In this document: positions 52,673 through 63,000 of the stretch, one piece after another
Layout of the letters: each line of letters opens with the position of its first letter
How positions within the stretch are numbered: the stretch's first letter is position 1
Assembly (NCBI RefSeq): GCF_902626525.1
Contig: NZ_CACOFR010000009.1
Location: 1 to 64,000, forward strand
From: an uncultured Prochlorococcus sp.
GTDB lineage: Bacteria; Cyanobacteriota; Cyanobacteriia; PCC-6307; Cyanobiaceae
DNA length: 64,000 bases
Direction of reading: 5' to 3'
The notes under the pieces: generated by a model
Database searches by the model: none
What the model saw: the letters and a program-made list of their open reading frames with translations, nothing else
What the model was told of the DNA's origin: nothing
Program-made: the position numbers and the translations under genes

Positions 52673-54397
52673 ATGAAAGAAACAAGTCCCAAATCAAATA
52701 ATGGAACAATTTTGGACGTAAATAAAAATTTTAAAATTGAATTTGATCCTATAAGTGATGCATTAGCTGCAATTAGAAATGGTGAATGCATAATTGTTGT
52801 AGATGATGAAAGAAGAGAAAATGAAGGTGATTTAATTTGTGCAGCCCAGTTTGCTACACCTCAACAAATTAATTTTATGGCTACTGAAGGAAGAGGTCTT
52901 ATATGTCTTGCTATGCAAGGAGAAAAACTTGACGCTTTGGATTTACCTTTAATGGTAGATAGGAATACAGATGAAAATCAAACAGCTTTTACAATATCAA
53001 TTGATGCTGGTCCTGAAAATAATGTATCTACTGGAATCTCAGCAGAAGATAGAGCTAAGACTATTCAAGTTGCAATAAATCCAAACACAAAACCTGATGA
53101 ATTAAGAAGGCCTGGACATATATTTCCATTAAGAGCTAAAAAAGGCGGAGTTTTAAAAAGAGCCGGTCATACAGAAGCAGCAGTTGATATTGCCGCAATG
53201 TCTGGTCTCTATCCTGCAGGAGTTATTTGTGAAATACAAAATCCCGATGGCTCTATGTCAAGGCTGCCACAACTTAAAGAATATGCAAAACAATGGGGAA
53301 TGAAATTAATATCAATAGCAGATTTAATAAGTTACAGGTTTCAAAATGAGAGATTTGTCTACAGGAAATCAGATGCTATGCTTCCAAGTATTTTTGGTAA
53401 TTTTAAAGCTTATGGATATATTAATGAACTTGATGGTTCAGAGCATATTGCATTAGTTAAGCAAAAATCATCAAAATTAAGTGAACCTGTACTTGTAAGA
53501 ATGCATTCAGAATGTTTAACTGGAGACGCTTTTGGATCATTACGTTGTGATTGTAGACCTCAATTAGAGGCCGCTTTATCAAGGATTGAAAAAGAGGAGG
53601 AAGGTGTTGTCGTTTATTTAAGACAAGAAGGAAGGGGTATTGGTCTAATAAATAAATTAAAAGCATATAGCTTACAAGATGGTGGATTAGATACAGTTGA
53701 AGCTAATGAAAAATTAGGATTTCCTGCTGACCTAAGAAATTATGGCGTTGGTGCACAGATATTAACTGATCTAGGTATAAAAAAATTAAAATTGCTTACA
53801 AATAATCCTAGAAAGATTGCTGGATTAGGTGGTTATGGAATAGAGGTAATAGAGAGGGTTCCACTAGTGATTTGTCCTAACGATAATAATGCTGAATATT
53901 TGAGTGTAAAGAAAACAAAACTTGGTCACATTTTTGATGAAGAAAGCATTAAATCGAGATATATAGATCCTTTTATATCAATTTTTCTTGACGGAAATTA
54001 TAAATCTATTGACCTAGTCCCAATTAGAAATAAAGTTATTAGTTTTTGTAAAGAGCAAAATATTGATATAAAGCTTGAGAGTACACCAAGATTATTGGCA
54101 TTTTGGAATAGACCAAAATTAATTTGGCGAATTTTACATGATCGCAATAGAAGTAACTCCAACATTACTGACGAAGAGATTAGGAATATAGAATCATTTA
54201 TTGAGTTTTTGTCCAAATACGAAAAAAGTACAAAGATAGGAATTATTGTTTCTAGAAATATCGAGCAAGCATTACATCCAAAAAACAGTATCAAACTAAT
54301 CAATACTAAATTTACAATAAATAATGAACTGTTATATTCATCAACAAGAAAATTTAATTTAGATAAGGAGACATTTAGTATAGTTTTTGAAAATTAA
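52673..54397 (+). CDS. ribBA: Bifunctional riboflavin biosynthesis protein RibBA
   Basis: About 574 residues from the ATG at 52673; the frame extends to a GTG at 52622, but the ATG is nearer the conserved start. Two enzymes: 3,4-dihydroxy-2-butanone-4-phosphate synthase ([41 protein letters not shown]) and GTP cyclohydrolase II with the zinc cysteines [14 protein letters not shown] and [10 protein letters not shown]. The last ~150 residues (after about 420) are an extension of unknown role, with [11 protein letters not shown] and an acidic helix, that standard RibBA proteins lack or have shorter. Confidence 0.95.
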   Translation: MKETSPKSNNGTILDVNKNFKIEFDPISDALAAIRNGECIIVVDDERRENEGDLICAAQFATPQQINFMATEGRGLICLAMQGEKLDALDLPLMVDRNTDENQTAFTISIDAGPENNVSTGISAEDRAKTIQVAINPNTKPDELRRPGHIFPLRAKKGGVLKRAGHTEAAVDIAAMSGLYPAGVICEIQNPDGSMSRLPQLKEYAKQWGMKLISIADLISYRFQNERFVYRKSDAMLPSIFGNFKAYGYINELDGSEHIALVKQKSSKLSEPVLVRMHSECLTGDAFGSLRCDCRPQLEAALSRIEKEEEGVVVYLRQEGRGIGLINKLKAYSLQDGGLDTVEANEKLGFPADLRNYGVGAQILTDLGIKKLKLLTNNPRKIAGLGGYGIEVIERVPLVICPNDNNAEYLSVKKTKLGHIFDEESIKSRYIDPFISIFLDGNYKSIDLVPIRNKVISFCKEQNIDIKLESTPRLLAFWNRPKLIWRILHDRNRSNSNITDEEIRNIESFIEFLSKYEKSTKIGIIVSRNIEQALHPKNSIKLINTKFTINNELLYSSTRKFNLDKETFSIVFEN

Positions 54398-54401
54398 TCA
54401 A

Positions 54402-54839
54402 CTATTTTAGACTTGCTTTTAAAATTTTTGTACCGTTTTTAAGTTTTAGAACTACATCCATATCATCTGTTTTACCAAAAACTGTATGAACTCCATCAAG
54501 ATGGGGTTGTGGTTCATAAACAATAAAAAACTGACTTCCTCCTGTATTCTTACCAGCATGAGCCATTGAAATTGAACCTTTTAAGTGTTTATTAGAATTA
54601 ATTTCGCATTTAATATTATATCCAGGACCACCAGTTCCTGGCATACCAGAGGCTCCATCACGAGTATTTGGACATCCACCCTGGGCCATAAAACCTGGAA
54701 TAACTCGATGAAATGAAAGACCATCATAAAAACCATCGCTTATTAAATTAGTAAAATTATTAACGGTATTAGGAGCTTCATTAGAGAAAAATTCAATATT
54801 AATATTTCCAACTTCGGTTTCAAATAATGCTTTTTTCAT
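54402..54839 (-). CDS. Cyclophilin-type peptidyl-prolyl isomerase
   Basis: 145 residues, compact bacterial cyclophilin. Seen: [16 protein letters not shown] with the catalytic Arg and FMAQ (about 38-53), [17 protein letters not shown] (about 98-114) and [16 protein letters not shown] at the end. No signal peptide, so it is cytosolic. It catalyses proline cis-trans isomerisation in folding. It is convergent with ribBA with five bases between stops. Confidence 0.93.
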   Translation of the reverse strand: MKKALFETEVGNINIEFFSNEAPNTVNNFTNLISDGFYDGLSFHRVIPGFMAQGGCPNTRDGASGMPGTGGPGYNIKCEINSNKHLKGSISMAHAGKNTGGSQFFIVYEPQPHLDGVHTVFGKTDDMDVVLKLKNGTKILKASLK

Positions 54840-54872
54840 TTTTAATAAATTTATTTCATTATATATTAATCC

Positions 54873-55253
54873 TTAAAGCAACTTTTCAAGGTTTTCCTTA
54901 ATGGTATTTATATCAAATTTCTCTTTATTATTGCTTTCCTCTTCCCAATCTTCAACTTCTAGGTTTTTCTGAGGTGGAGAAATTAGAAATCTATCTTCGG
55001 GAGTTGTTGGTACAAAATTCTTTTCAACTAATTTGCATTCATAATCTAACTTATTGCAAAAATCTCTAATTTCTTCTATATCGATCATTTCAACTGTTGG
55101 CAAAGGAAAATCTTGGGCTTCCAGTAATCCACAGTATCTTATTGCATCATCTTGGTCTTCAAACATAAGAACTATTGTTTTTCCCTTAAGTTCAATTGAA
55201 TGAATTCCTTCCTTCTCTGTTCCTGAATTATATAAAAGAACAAATATTTCCAT
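54873..55253 (-). CDS. DUF3110 family protein
   Basis: 126 residues with the DUF3110 core: FVLLYNSGTEKEGIHSIELK at the start, MFEDQDDAIRYCGLLEAQDF and PLPTVEMIDIEEIRDFC, then an acidic tail of unknown role (about 90-126). It is a small α/β protein widely kept in cyanobacteria and plants, of unknown function. It lies between the cyclophilin and dnaJ on the same strand, gaps about 33 bases each. Confidence 0.85.
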   Translation of the reverse strand: MEIFVLLYNSGTEKEGIHSIELKGKTIVLMFEDQDDAIRYCGLLEAQDFPLPTVEMIDIEEIRDFCNKLDYECKLVEKNFVPTTPEDRFLISPPQKNLEVEDWEEESNNKEKFDINTIKENLEKLL

Positions 55254-55286
55254 AATTTACTATTTTTCTATTGATATAATATTTGA

Positions 55287-56213
55287 TTAAGACTCAGAAA
55301 GTGATAATTCTTGTAATCTTGTATATAAAGCAATTTCTTCATCGTTGATATCAGCAGGAATAACTACCAAGATTTCAACATATTGATCACCTACATTATC
55401 TTCGAATGTTAGACCTCTCCCTTTTAAACGTAACATTCTTCCGGTAGATGATTTTGGAGGAACTTGAAGGGTAACATTTCCATCAATTGTAGGAACTTCT
55501 ACAGCACATCCAAGCAGAGCATCATGAGGGAATAACTCTAGTTTATAATGAACTCTTAAGCCATCGATTCTAAGACCACTTTCCGTTTGAACTTTTAATT
55601 GTAAATAATGATCCTTACCTCCTCTTGCAATATTTTCAAGCCTTAATCTCCATCCATCTCCTGCAAATGCTGGAGTATCAACTTCAACAACTGTTTTGTC
55701 TTCAAGTTCAATTAATATTGAAGCTCCACTCAAGGCCTCTTCGGGCGTTAATTCGATAATTGTCTCAATATCTTGATAAAGCTTAACTGGAGGTGGTTCT
55801 TCTGGTGATGTTGCAGGGTATCCAGAATTATAAAGTTCTTCATTTTCTAAATCTGTGTCTTCATCACTAAAAGGTTCATAAATATATTCATCGTAATTCT
55901 TAGCTGTATATTCATATCCAAATAATGTATCTAAATAATCTTGAAAATCAGGGAAGCCTGTTTTGAAATTGTTTTTTTCATAATTATCCTGAATATTTAT
56001 ATCTGAATTATCATTTCTTTTATTGGGATCACTTAAGAATTCATAAGCTTCGTTAATTAATTTAAATCTTTCTTCTGCATTTAAATCATTTTTATTTAAA
56101 TCTGGATGCCATTTTCTTGCTTCTCTCCTAAAAGCCTTCTTAAGTTCTTTATCGTCGAAATAATGAGATAAGCCCAAAATCGACATATAGTCTTTTTTAG
56201 AGGAAATAGTCAT
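55287..56213 (-). CDS. dnaJ: DnaJ-type co-chaperone (type II, no zinc finger)
   Basis: 308 residues from the ATG at 56213; the frame runs to 56246, but MVILGMMIHGT lies within the dnaK 3' end and is not J-domain. J-domain residues about 8-72 with HPD in REARKWHPDLNKND, an acidic linker (about 90-150, FSDEDTDLENEEL), then two β-rich substrate-binding modules (LTPEEALSGASILIELED, RVHYKLELFPHDALLGCAVE, GRMLRLKGRGL). It lacks the CxxCxGxG repeats. The start overlaps the dnaK stop by 17 bases, so it is coupled to dnaK and probably its co-chaperone. Confidence 0.93.
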   Translation of the reverse strand: MTISSKKDYMSILGLSHYFDDKELKKAFRREARKWHPDLNKNDLNAEERFKLINEAYEFLSDPNKRNDNSDINIQDNYEKNNFKTGFPDFQDYLDTLFGYEYTAKNYDEYIYEPFSDEDTDLENEELYNSGYPATSPEEPPPVKLYQDIETIIELTPEEALSGASILIELEDKTVVEVDTPAFAGDGWRLRLENIARGGKDHYLQLKVQTESGLRIDGLRVHYKLELFPHDALLGCAVEVPTIDGNVTLQVPPKSSTGRMLRLKGRGLTFEDNVGDQYVEILVVIPADINDEEIALYTRLQELSLSES

Positions 56214-58194
56214 TGTCCCATGGATCATCATCCCTAGAATTACCATACCTCGAATTTCTATAATTTCTATTCATTTGATTATCCCAAGGGTCATCATCCC
56301 AATAATCATCTGAGAAAAGTTCATCCTTTAATGAGCCAAATGTATTTTTAATACTCTGTAATGGATTATTATCAGTTTTTCTTTCTGCTGCGAATTTTCT
56401 ATTTAAACCAAATAAAGCCTCTTGGAGAGAACTTACTGAAATTTCTAATTCATGAGGATCATCATCTTCTATATAATCTTCAACATCTTGAATAGCTAAT
56501 TCAACAGCTCTTTGTTGCCTTTCAGCTCCATAAGGTCCAAATTCTAGTGAGGCATCTCTCAACCTTCTTTCTGCTTGCGCAATAAGAGTTAAAGCACTAT
56601 TTTTTCTATCAATGACAGATCTTATCTTTCTATCTTCATTAGCTTTTGTTTTAGCTTCTTCAATAATTGAATTAATCTCTTGTTCATTTAAATTAGATCC
56701 CCCAGTAATTGAAACTGTTTGCTTTCTTCCTGTTGTTCTATCAGTAGCACTTACTTCTAGTAGACCATTAGCATCAATATCAAATGCCACTTGTACTTGG
56801 GGTATACCTCTGGGTGCAGGGGGTATTCCCGATAACCTGAATTTACCTAACGATTTATTTTCAGTAGCCAAAGGTCTTTCTCCTTGTCTTACTTGCACAA
56901 CAACAGAAGATTGATTAGCTTCTGATGTACTAAAAACATCAGATTGTCTTACTGGTATAGGAGTATTACGAGGAATTAGCACCTTCATAAGACCACCAAT
57001 AGTTTCTAAACCTAAAGATAAGGGTGTGACGTCATTTAAAAGCAAATCTTGTAATTCACCACTTATTATTCCGGATTGGATTGCCGCACCAATAGCAACT
57101 ACCTCATCAGGGTTTACCGATTGACAGGGATCATTAGGAACAAGAGTTTTTACTAATTGTTTAACCATTGGAATTCTTGTACTGCCTCCTACTAGGACAA
57201 CTTCATCTATATCTTCTGCATCCCACCCAGAATCCTCAAGAGCAATTTGTACAGGTTCTAATAATCTGTCTAATAAATCCTTTGATAATGATTCAAATAG
57301 TTTCCTATCTAAGCTCTCTTCAATATGTAATGGTCCTTCTTTACTTGTAGTGATAAATGGTAGAGAAATTTTTGTTTTTAGTAATCCAGACAATTCACAT
57401 TTAGCTTTTTCAGCAGCTTCAGTTAATCTCTGTAATGCTTGTCTATCCCTCCTTAGATCTATGTTATGTTTAGCAAGAAATTTTTCTGCAAGCCAATCAA
57501 CAATTTTTGTGTCAAAATTATTTCCTCCAAGTTGTGTATCTCCGCATGTAGCTTTAACATCAAAAACTCCATTAGAAATTTTTAATAGAGAGACATCAAA
57601 TGTACCTCCTCCCAAATCAAAAACCAATACATTATTAGAGGAACTTTTTTCAAAACCATAAGCTAGTGCAGCTGCAGTTGGTTCATTTAGAATTCTATCT
57701 ACCTTAATACCAGCTAATATCGCAGAATCTTTTGTAGCTTGCCTTTGAGATTCATTAAAATAGGCAGGTACTGTAATCACAGCGGAGTCTACAGAGTCTC
57801 CAAGGTATGTTTCAGCATCATTAATTAATTTTCTAATTAATGAACTGACCAACTCTTCAGAAGCATATTCTCTTTCAGTATTGGGACTAAGAACTCTAAC
57901 ACTTCCATTATTATTAGCTTTGACATTATAGGGAACAGAAATACTTGTTTCATCTAGTTCATCCCAGTCGCTTCCTATAAACCTTTTTAAATTATAAAAG
58001 GTATTCTTAGGATTCAAAACTAATTGTCTTCTTGCTTGTTCACCTATTACTATTTCTTTATCTTTTGTAAAACCAATTATTGAAGGTGTTGTCCTAGAAC
58101 CTTCAGAATTTGCAATTACAATTGGACGACCAGCTTCAATAACTCCTACAACAGAGTTAGTAGTACCTAAATCAATTCCAACTATTTGCCCCAT
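56197..58194 (-). CDS. dnaK: Hsp70 chaperone DnaK
   Basis: 665 residues. Seen: ATPase signatures IGIDLGTTNSVVGVIE-like GIDLGTTNSVVG (5-16), VFDLGGGTFDVSLLKIS (about 192-208), VLVGGSTRIPMVKQLV (about 333-348), and the substrate domain with LLNDVTPLSLGLET. The C-terminus is unusual: after the lid it carries two DDDPWDN pieces (SDDYWDDDPWDN and RDDDPWDNDYFL) instead of the EEVD-like tail. Cyanobacteria have three DnaK paralogues; which one this is cannot be fixed without comparison. No CIRCE operator is seen in the 212 bases upstream. Confidence 0.96.
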   Translation of the reverse strand: MGQIVGIDLGTTNSVVGVIEAGRPIVIANSEGSRTTPSIIGFTKDKEIVIGEQARRQLVLNPKNTFYNLKRFIGSDWDELDETSISVPYNVKANNNGSVRVLSPNTEREYASEELVSSLIRKLINDAETYLGDSVDSAVITVPAYFNESQRQATKDSAILAGIKVDRILNEPTAAALAYGFEKSSSNNVLVFDLGGGTFDVSLLKISNGVFDVKATCGDTQLGGNNFDTKIVDWLAEKFLAKHNIDLRRDRQALQRLTEAAEKAKCELSGLLKTKISLPFITTSKEGPLHIEESLDRKLFESLSKDLLDRLLEPVQIALEDSGWDAEDIDEVVLVGGSTRIPMVKQLVKTLVPNDPCQSVNPDEVVAIGAAIQSGIISGELQDLLLNDVTPLSLGLETIGGLMKVLIPRNTPIPVRQSDVFSTSEANQSSVVVQVRQGERPLATENKSLGKFRLSGIPPAPRGIPQVQVAFDIDANGLLEVSATDRTTGRKQTVSITGGSNLNEQEINSIIEEAKTKANEDRKIRSVIDRKNSALTLIAQAERRLRDASLEFGPYGAERQQRAVELAIQDVEDYIEDDDPHELEISVSSLQEALFGLNRKFAAERKTDNNPLQSIKNTFGSLKDELFSDDYWDDDPWDNQMNRNYRNSRYGNSRDDDPWDNDYFL

Positions 58195-58406
58195 GATTTT
58201 AGATTGCTAATAAAAAGCAAAATTACTAATAACTTAATAAATTTTCTATATAGATATTTACATATAATAATAAAAATCAAATATTTTCAACTTAATTTAA
58301 ATAAATAAGATTATTTACAACTTTTTAAACTCATTAACTAATTAAAAAAAAATATCTTTTTTATAAATGATTATTGATGTATTTGACCAGAATCAACTAA
58401 ACTATA
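58195..58406. other. Upstream region of dnaK
   Basis: 212 bases of A/T-rich sequence between tRNA-Ser and dnaK, both on the minus strand. It must contain the dnaK promoter and probably the tRNA transcript's 3' end. I see no CIRCE-type TTAGCACTC palindrome and no clear intrinsic terminator. Confidence 0.45.
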
Positions 58407-58493
58407 CGGAGAGAGAGGGATTCGAACCCTCGATAAAGTTGCCTCTATACAGCATTTCCAGTGCTGCGCCTTCAACCACTCGGCCACCTCTCC
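58407..58493 (-). tRNA. tRNA-Ser (GGA)
   Basis: 87-nt class II tRNA on the minus strand: acceptor GGAGAGG with the 3' side TCTCTCC (last pair G-U) and discriminator G, D-arm GGCCGAGTGGTTGAAGGC, anticodon stem GCAGCA-loop CTGGAAA-TGCTGT with anticodon GGA, a long variable arm (ATAGAGGCAACTTTAT), and T-arm CGAGG-GTTCGAAT-CCCTC. CCA is not encoded. It lies between dnaK and the ferredoxin gene. Confidence 0.97.
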
Positions 58494-58541
58494 CAAGACC
58501 CTATATTAACCTTTCATTACACCATTTTTGAGGAAAGTTAT

Positions 58542-58916
58542 TTGAACAAAACTTTCACCGTCACTATCAAAAATAAACAAACCGGAAAAATTTACAAGGA
58601 GATTGTTAATTGTGATGAATATATTCTCAAGCAATTTGAAAAAAAAGGCTTTAAGCTTGCTTTCTCATGTAGGAATGGTTGTTGTACGAGCTGTGCTGTA
58701 AAAATAAAATCTGGGACCTTGCAACAACCTGAAGCTATGGGTGTATCGCAAGTCTTAAAAGACGAAGGTTATGCACTGCTTTGTGTTGCCAAAGCAACTG
58801 GAGATCTCGAAGTTGAAACAACATACGAAGACGAAGTTTACGATTTACAATTTGGACAATATTTTGGGAGAGGAAATACAAGAGTTGCTCCACCTTGGGA
58901 ATTTGAGGAAGATTAA
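58542..58916 (+). CDS. [2Fe-2S] ferredoxin
   Basis: 124 residues from TTG at 58542, which follows a good Shine-Dalgarno-like GAGGAAAG (58530-58537); the longer open frame to 58461 runs through tRNA-Ser antisense and is rejected. Plant-type cluster ligands: FSCRNGCCTSC (C-x4-C-x2-C pattern) and the fourth Cys in YALLCVAKATGDLEVET. It has an extra C-terminal acidic tail after the fold (EVYDLQFGQYFGRGN then PPWEFEED). It transfers electrons from PSI or to a specific enzyme; it is not the main short petF type. It precedes the inositol-phosphatase-like gene by five bases. Confidence 0.93.
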   Translation: MNKTFTVTIKNKQTGKIYKEIVNCDEYILKQFEKKGFKLAFSCRNGCCTSCAVKIKSGTLQQPEAMGVSQVLKDEGYALLCVAKATGDLEVETTYEDEVYDLQFGQYFGRGNTRVAPPWEFEED

Positions 58917-58921
58917 TTATT

Positions 58922-59770
58922 ATGTATGAATTAAAAGAATTAGAGGCTTTATCAAATGAAATAAACTTATCCAATTTATATGAAATAGCAAAAATTTCTG
59001 CTCAAATTGGTAATGAAATTTTAAAAATTAATTACAATAAAATTCAAAAAATATCATCAAAAGGGAGAAAAGGTGATCTTGTAACCAACGTTGATTTGGA
59101 AGTTGAAAAAAAAATAAAAGAATATTTATTAAAAGAGACACCCAACATATCTATTAATGCAGAAGAATCGGGAAAATTATATAAGTCCTCAAATTTAACA
59201 TGGTGTATAGACCCATTAGATGGCACAACTAATTATTCCCATGGATATCCTTTTTTTGGAACATCTATTGGACTTGTATATAAAAATAAGCCAATAATAG
59301 GAGCTATATCAGTTCCTTATTTAAATGAACTATATTCAGCCTGTATCGGATTAGGTTCGTTCTGCAATGATAATGTACTTAAAGTATCGAGCCCTCGAAA
59401 TCTTTCCAAAAGTTTACTTGTAACTGGTTTTTCATATGACAGATTTGAGACAGAGGATAATAATTATGCTGAATTTTGTTATTTAACTCATAAAACTAGA
59501 GGGGTAAGAAGAGGGGGGGCAGCAGCTGTTGATTTAGCATTTGTTGCTGCAGGGAAGGTAGATGGATACTGGGAAAGAGGATTAGAGATATGGGACCTAG
59601 CTGCCGGTGCTATTATTGTTAAAGAGGCTGGTGGAATTATTTCTGATTATCCATCAGGCGAATTTAATTTAAGCTCTGGAAGAATTCTTGCTTGTTCTCC
59701 TTGCCTTGAGAATGAATTAAAAAATGAATTAGCAAAAGTTTCTCCTTTAAAAAAACATCTCTACACGTAA
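58922..59770 (+). CDS. Inositol monophosphatase-family phosphatase
   Basis: 282 residues, Mg2+-dependent Li+-sensitive phosphatase superfamily. Metal-site motifs: DLVTNVDLEVEKKIKE (about 52-67), INAEESG (about 77-83), WCIDPLDGTTNYSHGYPFF (about 97-115) and GLEIWDLAAGAIIVKEAGG (about 219-237). Members act on inositol-1-phosphate or related sugar phosphates, or histidinol phosphate, so the substrate is open. It is downstream of ferredoxin and 17 bases upstream of hisZ; the closeness to hisZ makes a histidinol-phosphatase role worth testing. Confidence 0.9.
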   Translation: MYELKELEALSNEINLSNLYEIAKISAQIGNEILKINYNKIQKISSKGRKGDLVTNVDLEVEKKIKEYLLKETPNISINAEESGKLYKSSNLTWCIDPLDGTTNYSHGYPFFGTSIGLVYKNKPIIGAISVPYLNELYSACIGLGSFCNDNVLKVSSPRNLSKSLLVTGFSYDRFETEDNNYAEFCYLTHKTRGVRRGGAAAVDLAFVAAGKVDGYWERGLEIWDLAAGAIIVKEAGGIISDYPSGEFNLSSGRILACSPCLENELKNELAKVSPLKKHLYT

Positions 59771-59787
59771 AATATTTAAATATAAAA

Positions 59788-60939
59788 ATGACAGATATAA
59801 AGGAAATTAAATTAGTAGATGTAAAAAACAATTCCAATATTATAAGTAACTTAAATAATATTTATAAAGTTTGGGGATATGAAGAAGTTTCACCTTCATT
59901 TATTAACACTTTAGAGACAATAAAAGGCCGTGGTGTTATTGAAGAAAATGAGGTGATTGGAATAGTAAGTAATAATTCATTATGTCTTAGGCCAGAAATG
60001 ACAACATCCATTGTCAAGTTGTCATCTACTAGATTAATAAATAAGAAAAGACCTATTAGATTGTTTACCAATGGAATAGTCTTTAATAAGAAATTAAATA
60101 ATAAAAATTCATTTAAGTTACAAGAAAAACTTCAAAGTGGAATTGAATTAATTGGATATGATACAAAATACCCGGAAATAGAAGTTATTAATATGTTGTT
60201 TGATGCAATAGATAATATTAATTTGAAGGATGACTGTAATTTATCTCTACTAGTCAGTACCACAAAAATAATGGACTTGATCCTGAATAAATATAAAAAT
60301 AATAAAATTGAAGAAATTAAGAAAAGTCTTGTTAACTTTGATCAAGATAAATTATCTAAATTAGAGATTGATGAAGATGATAAATATATTTTGAAGGATT
60401 TATTATTCACAAGAGGAGAACCAATTTCAATATTAAAAAAATTGAAAGGTACTTATGGCACTAGCAGAATTCTCGACGACCTAAATTTTTTATTTAAAAT
60501 ATTATCAAAAATATCAAATAAATATGGTGTCAAGTTGCAACTTGATCCTACTTTTCAACCTCACTTGAATTTATACGAAGGAATAGTTTTTCAATTAATA
60601 GGGGATAATGGTAAAAATAAAAACGTTATAGCAAAAGGTGGGAGATATGATGAATTAGTGAGATATCTTAGTCCTAATGAAAAAATATTAAACGGGATTG
60701 GATTTACAATTTCAATAGACAATTTAAGAAATTTTATTAAGGAAGAAAAGTCAGATAAAAAAAAGATTTTATTAATGTTTAAAGATTCTCATTTATTTGA
60801 AAAAGGTATGAATGAACAAAAAGAACAACAAAAAAGAGGAAATATTGCTGTCTTACATTTAAATCCATGTGATGACTTGACTAAAGCTAATAAGATAATG
60901 AATGAAAATAATTGCACTGAGATTTTGTGGGTTAAATAA
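59788..60939 (+). CDS. hisZ: ATP phosphoribosyltransferase regulatory subunit HisZ
   Basis: 383 residues, HisRS-like paralogue without synthetase function. Seen: class II-like blocks YEEVSPSFINTLETIKGRG near the start, LCLRPEMTTSIVKLSS (about 66-81), SGIELIGYDTKYPEIEVI (about 117-134) and AKGGRYDELVRYLSPNE (about 285-301), while the C-terminal anticodon-type domain is short. HisZ partners with the short HisG enzyme for the first step of histidine synthesis. It sits 17 bases after the phosphatase gene. The sequence is diverged but the pattern is HisZ rather than HisS. Confidence 0.88.
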   Translation: MTDIKEIKLVDVKNNSNIISNLNNIYKVWGYEEVSPSFINTLETIKGRGVIEENEVIGIVSNNSLCLRPEMTTSIVKLSSTRLINKKRPIRLFTNGIVFNKKLNNKNSFKLQEKLQSGIELIGYDTKYPEIEVINMLFDAIDNINLKDDCNLSLLVSTTKIMDLILNKYKNNKIEEIKKSLVNFDQDKLSKLEIDEDDKYILKDLLFTRGEPISILKKLKGTYGTSRILDDLNFLFKILSKISNKYGVKLQLDPTFQPHLNLYEGIVFQLIGDNGKNKNVIAKGGRYDELVRYLSPNEKILNGIGFTISIDNLRNFIKEEKSDKKKILLMFKDSHLFEKGMNEQKEQQKRGNIAVLHLNPCDDLTKANKIMNENNCTEILWVK

Positions 60940-61055
60940 AAACTTTTTAAAATTAATTTATTCTCTTAATTCATATATTGTTCGGACAATACTCCTAATT
61001 AAGCTTGATTAACTAGTTTTTAGGAAATAAGATTTGTATGTTTGATTTTTTTTTT

Positions 61056-62960
61056 ATGGAAAAAGGCGAAATTCGTATCAATACCGAAAATATTTTCCCA
61101 ATTATCAAAAAGGCAGTATATTCTGATCATGAAATCTTTTTAAGAGAGCTTGTTAGTAATGGTGTAGATGCTATTAGTAAACGAAGAATGGCTTCTATGG
61201 CGGGAGATTGCGAGAATAATGAGGAACCTAAAGTAAAAATAACTATTGACCGTGAAAAAAATACCATAACAATATCTGATAATGGGATAGGAATGAATGA
61301 TGAAGAAATTAAGAAATACATAAATCAAGTAGCATTCTCTAGTGCAGAAGAATTTTTAACAAAATACAAAAGAGATAATGATGAATTTATAGGTCATTTT
61401 GGACTTGGTTTTTATTCAAGTTTTATGGTGGCTGATAAAGTTGATATTTTGACTAAATCAGCAATTGGGGAATCAAAAGCATTCAAATGGTCATGTGATG
61501 GATCACCAAATTTCACGTTAGAGGAATCAGAAAGAGAGACAATTGGTACAGATGTGATTCTTCATTTACTTGAAGAAGAAAAAGAGTTTATTGAGCCTGA
61601 AAGAATTAAATCATTAATAAAAAAATATTGTGACTTTATGCCAATAGATGTCTTATTAGAAGGTGAGACAATTAATAAGAAGAATCCTCTTTGGAGAAAA
61701 CAACCTAGTGAATTAAAAGATGAAGATTATATTGAGTTATACAAATACCTTTACCCTTTTCAAGGAGATCCACTGTTATGGATTCATCTAAATACAGATT
61801 ATCCATATGATTTACAAGGTATATTGTATTTTCCTAAGTTGTCTGGTAGAGCCGATTGGGAAAAAGGAGAAATAAAACTATTTTGCAATCAAGTTTTCGT
61901 AAGCGACTCAATTAAAGAGATAGTACCAAAATATCTTTTACCTCTAAGAGGAGTAATTGATTCTACTGATATACCTTTAAATGTTAGTAGAAGTGCCTTA
62001 CAAACAGATAGAAAGGTAAGGTCTATATCATCATTTATCTCAAAAAAAATTGCTAATAAGTTGAGGGATCTGATAAAAAATTCTCCAGAATTTTATTCAG
62101 AAATTTGGGATTCCATTTCTGCTTTTATTAAAATTGGTGCAATCGAAGATGAAAAATTTGCTGATTTAGTGGAAAATAGTATAATTTTCGAAACTATATT
62201 CAAATCAGATAAAGACGTAACTAAAGATATTGAAAAAAAATCTATTATCAAATCCAATGATAAATATTTCACAACTCTCGCAAATTACAAAGAACGAAAT
62301 AAGAAGAATGACTCTAAGAAGATTATTTACTGTTCAGATTTAATTGCTCAGTCAAGTGCATTAAATATCTGTTTATCTGATGACAAAGAGGTTATAAAAT
62401 CAGATCCCCTGATTGATGCACAATTTCTCCCATGGTTAGAAAGTAAAAACGAAGATTATCAATTCCAAAGAGTCGATTCAGAAATCAACGAACTAGAAGA
62501 TAAGGAATCTAAAGAAATTGTAGATAAGGATGGCAAATCAAATACAGAAAATCTTAGAGATGCAATAGTCAAGGCACTTAACAATGAAAAAGTAACAGTT
62601 AAGGTCCAGTCACTTTCAAGCAAGGAGGCACCACCAGCAATAATTTTACTTCCAGAGCAAATGAGACGAATTAATGATATGGGTGCTTACATGGAGCAAA
62701 AAATTCCTAGCTTGCCAGAATATCATGTCCTCTTAATTAATAAAGAACATCCACTTATTGTTGGTCTCAACAAAATTAAAGGGAATAAAATAATCGTTGA
62801 TAAAAAAGAGAATGTTGAAAATTCATTGGCATCTAAAATTGCTAATCATGTTTACGATATGGCTAAACTATCTGTCGGTGGATTAGATCAAGAACAGATA
62901 ATTAATCTACAAAATAATAATGCCGAATTAATCTCAGAATTGCTTAAATCAATAACATAA
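61056..62960 (+). CDS. htpG: Hsp90-family chaperone HtpG
   Basis: 634 residues from ATG 61056 ([19 protein letters not shown]); an upstream ATG at 61038 gives a 6-residue extension MFDFFF that is not in the family, although an AGGAA at 61022-61026 sits nearer to it. Seen: GHKL ATP-binding motifs [10 protein letters not shown] (about 29-38), [12 protein letters not shown] (about 72-83) and [13 protein letters not shown] (about 112-124), the middle domain with [10 protein letters not shown] and the C-terminal dimer domain. Works in protein folding under heat or oxidative stress. Confidence 0.96.
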   Translation: MEKGEIRINTENIFPIIKKAVYSDHEIFLRELVSNGVDAISKRRMASMAGDCENNEEPKVKITIDREKNTITISDNGIGMNDEEIKKYINQVAFSSAEEFLTKYKRDNDEFIGHFGLGFYSSFMVADKVDILTKSAIGESKAFKWSCDGSPNFTLEESERETIGTDVILHLLEEEKEFIEPERIKSLIKKYCDFMPIDVLLEGETINKKNPLWRKQPSELKDEDYIELYKYLYPFQGDPLLWIHLNTDYPYDLQGILYFPKLSGRADWEKGEIKLFCNQVFVSDSIKEIVPKYLLPLRGVIDSTDIPLNVSRSALQTDRKVRSISSFISKKIANKLRDLIKNSPEFYSEIWDSISAFIKIGAIEDEKFADLVENSIIFETIFKSDKDVTKDIEKKSIIKSNDKYFTTLANYKERNKKNDSKKIIYCSDLIAQSSALNICLSDDKEVIKSDPLIDAQFLPWLESKNEDYQFQRVDSEINELEDKESKEIVDKDGKSNTENLRDAIVKALNNEKVTVKVQSLSSKEAPPAIILLPEQMRRINDMGAYMEQKIPSLPEYHVLLINKEHPLIVGLNKIKGNKIIVDKKENVENSLASKIANHVYDMAKLSVGGLDQEQIINLQNNNAELISELLKSIT

Positions 62961-63000
62961 GTTGTGTGTTAATATTTATAAAGATACAAATAAAGATAAT

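Noticed and set aside
58195-58406. CIRCE heat-shock operator before dnaK
   Set aside because: No TTAGCACTC-N9-GAGTGCTAA palindrome is present.
58461-58541. N-terminal extension of the ferredoxin frame through the tRNA-Ser region
   Set aside because: It is antisense to the tRNA cloverleaf, is not ferredoxin-like, and a TTG with a good Shine-Dalgarno site at 58542 explains the start.
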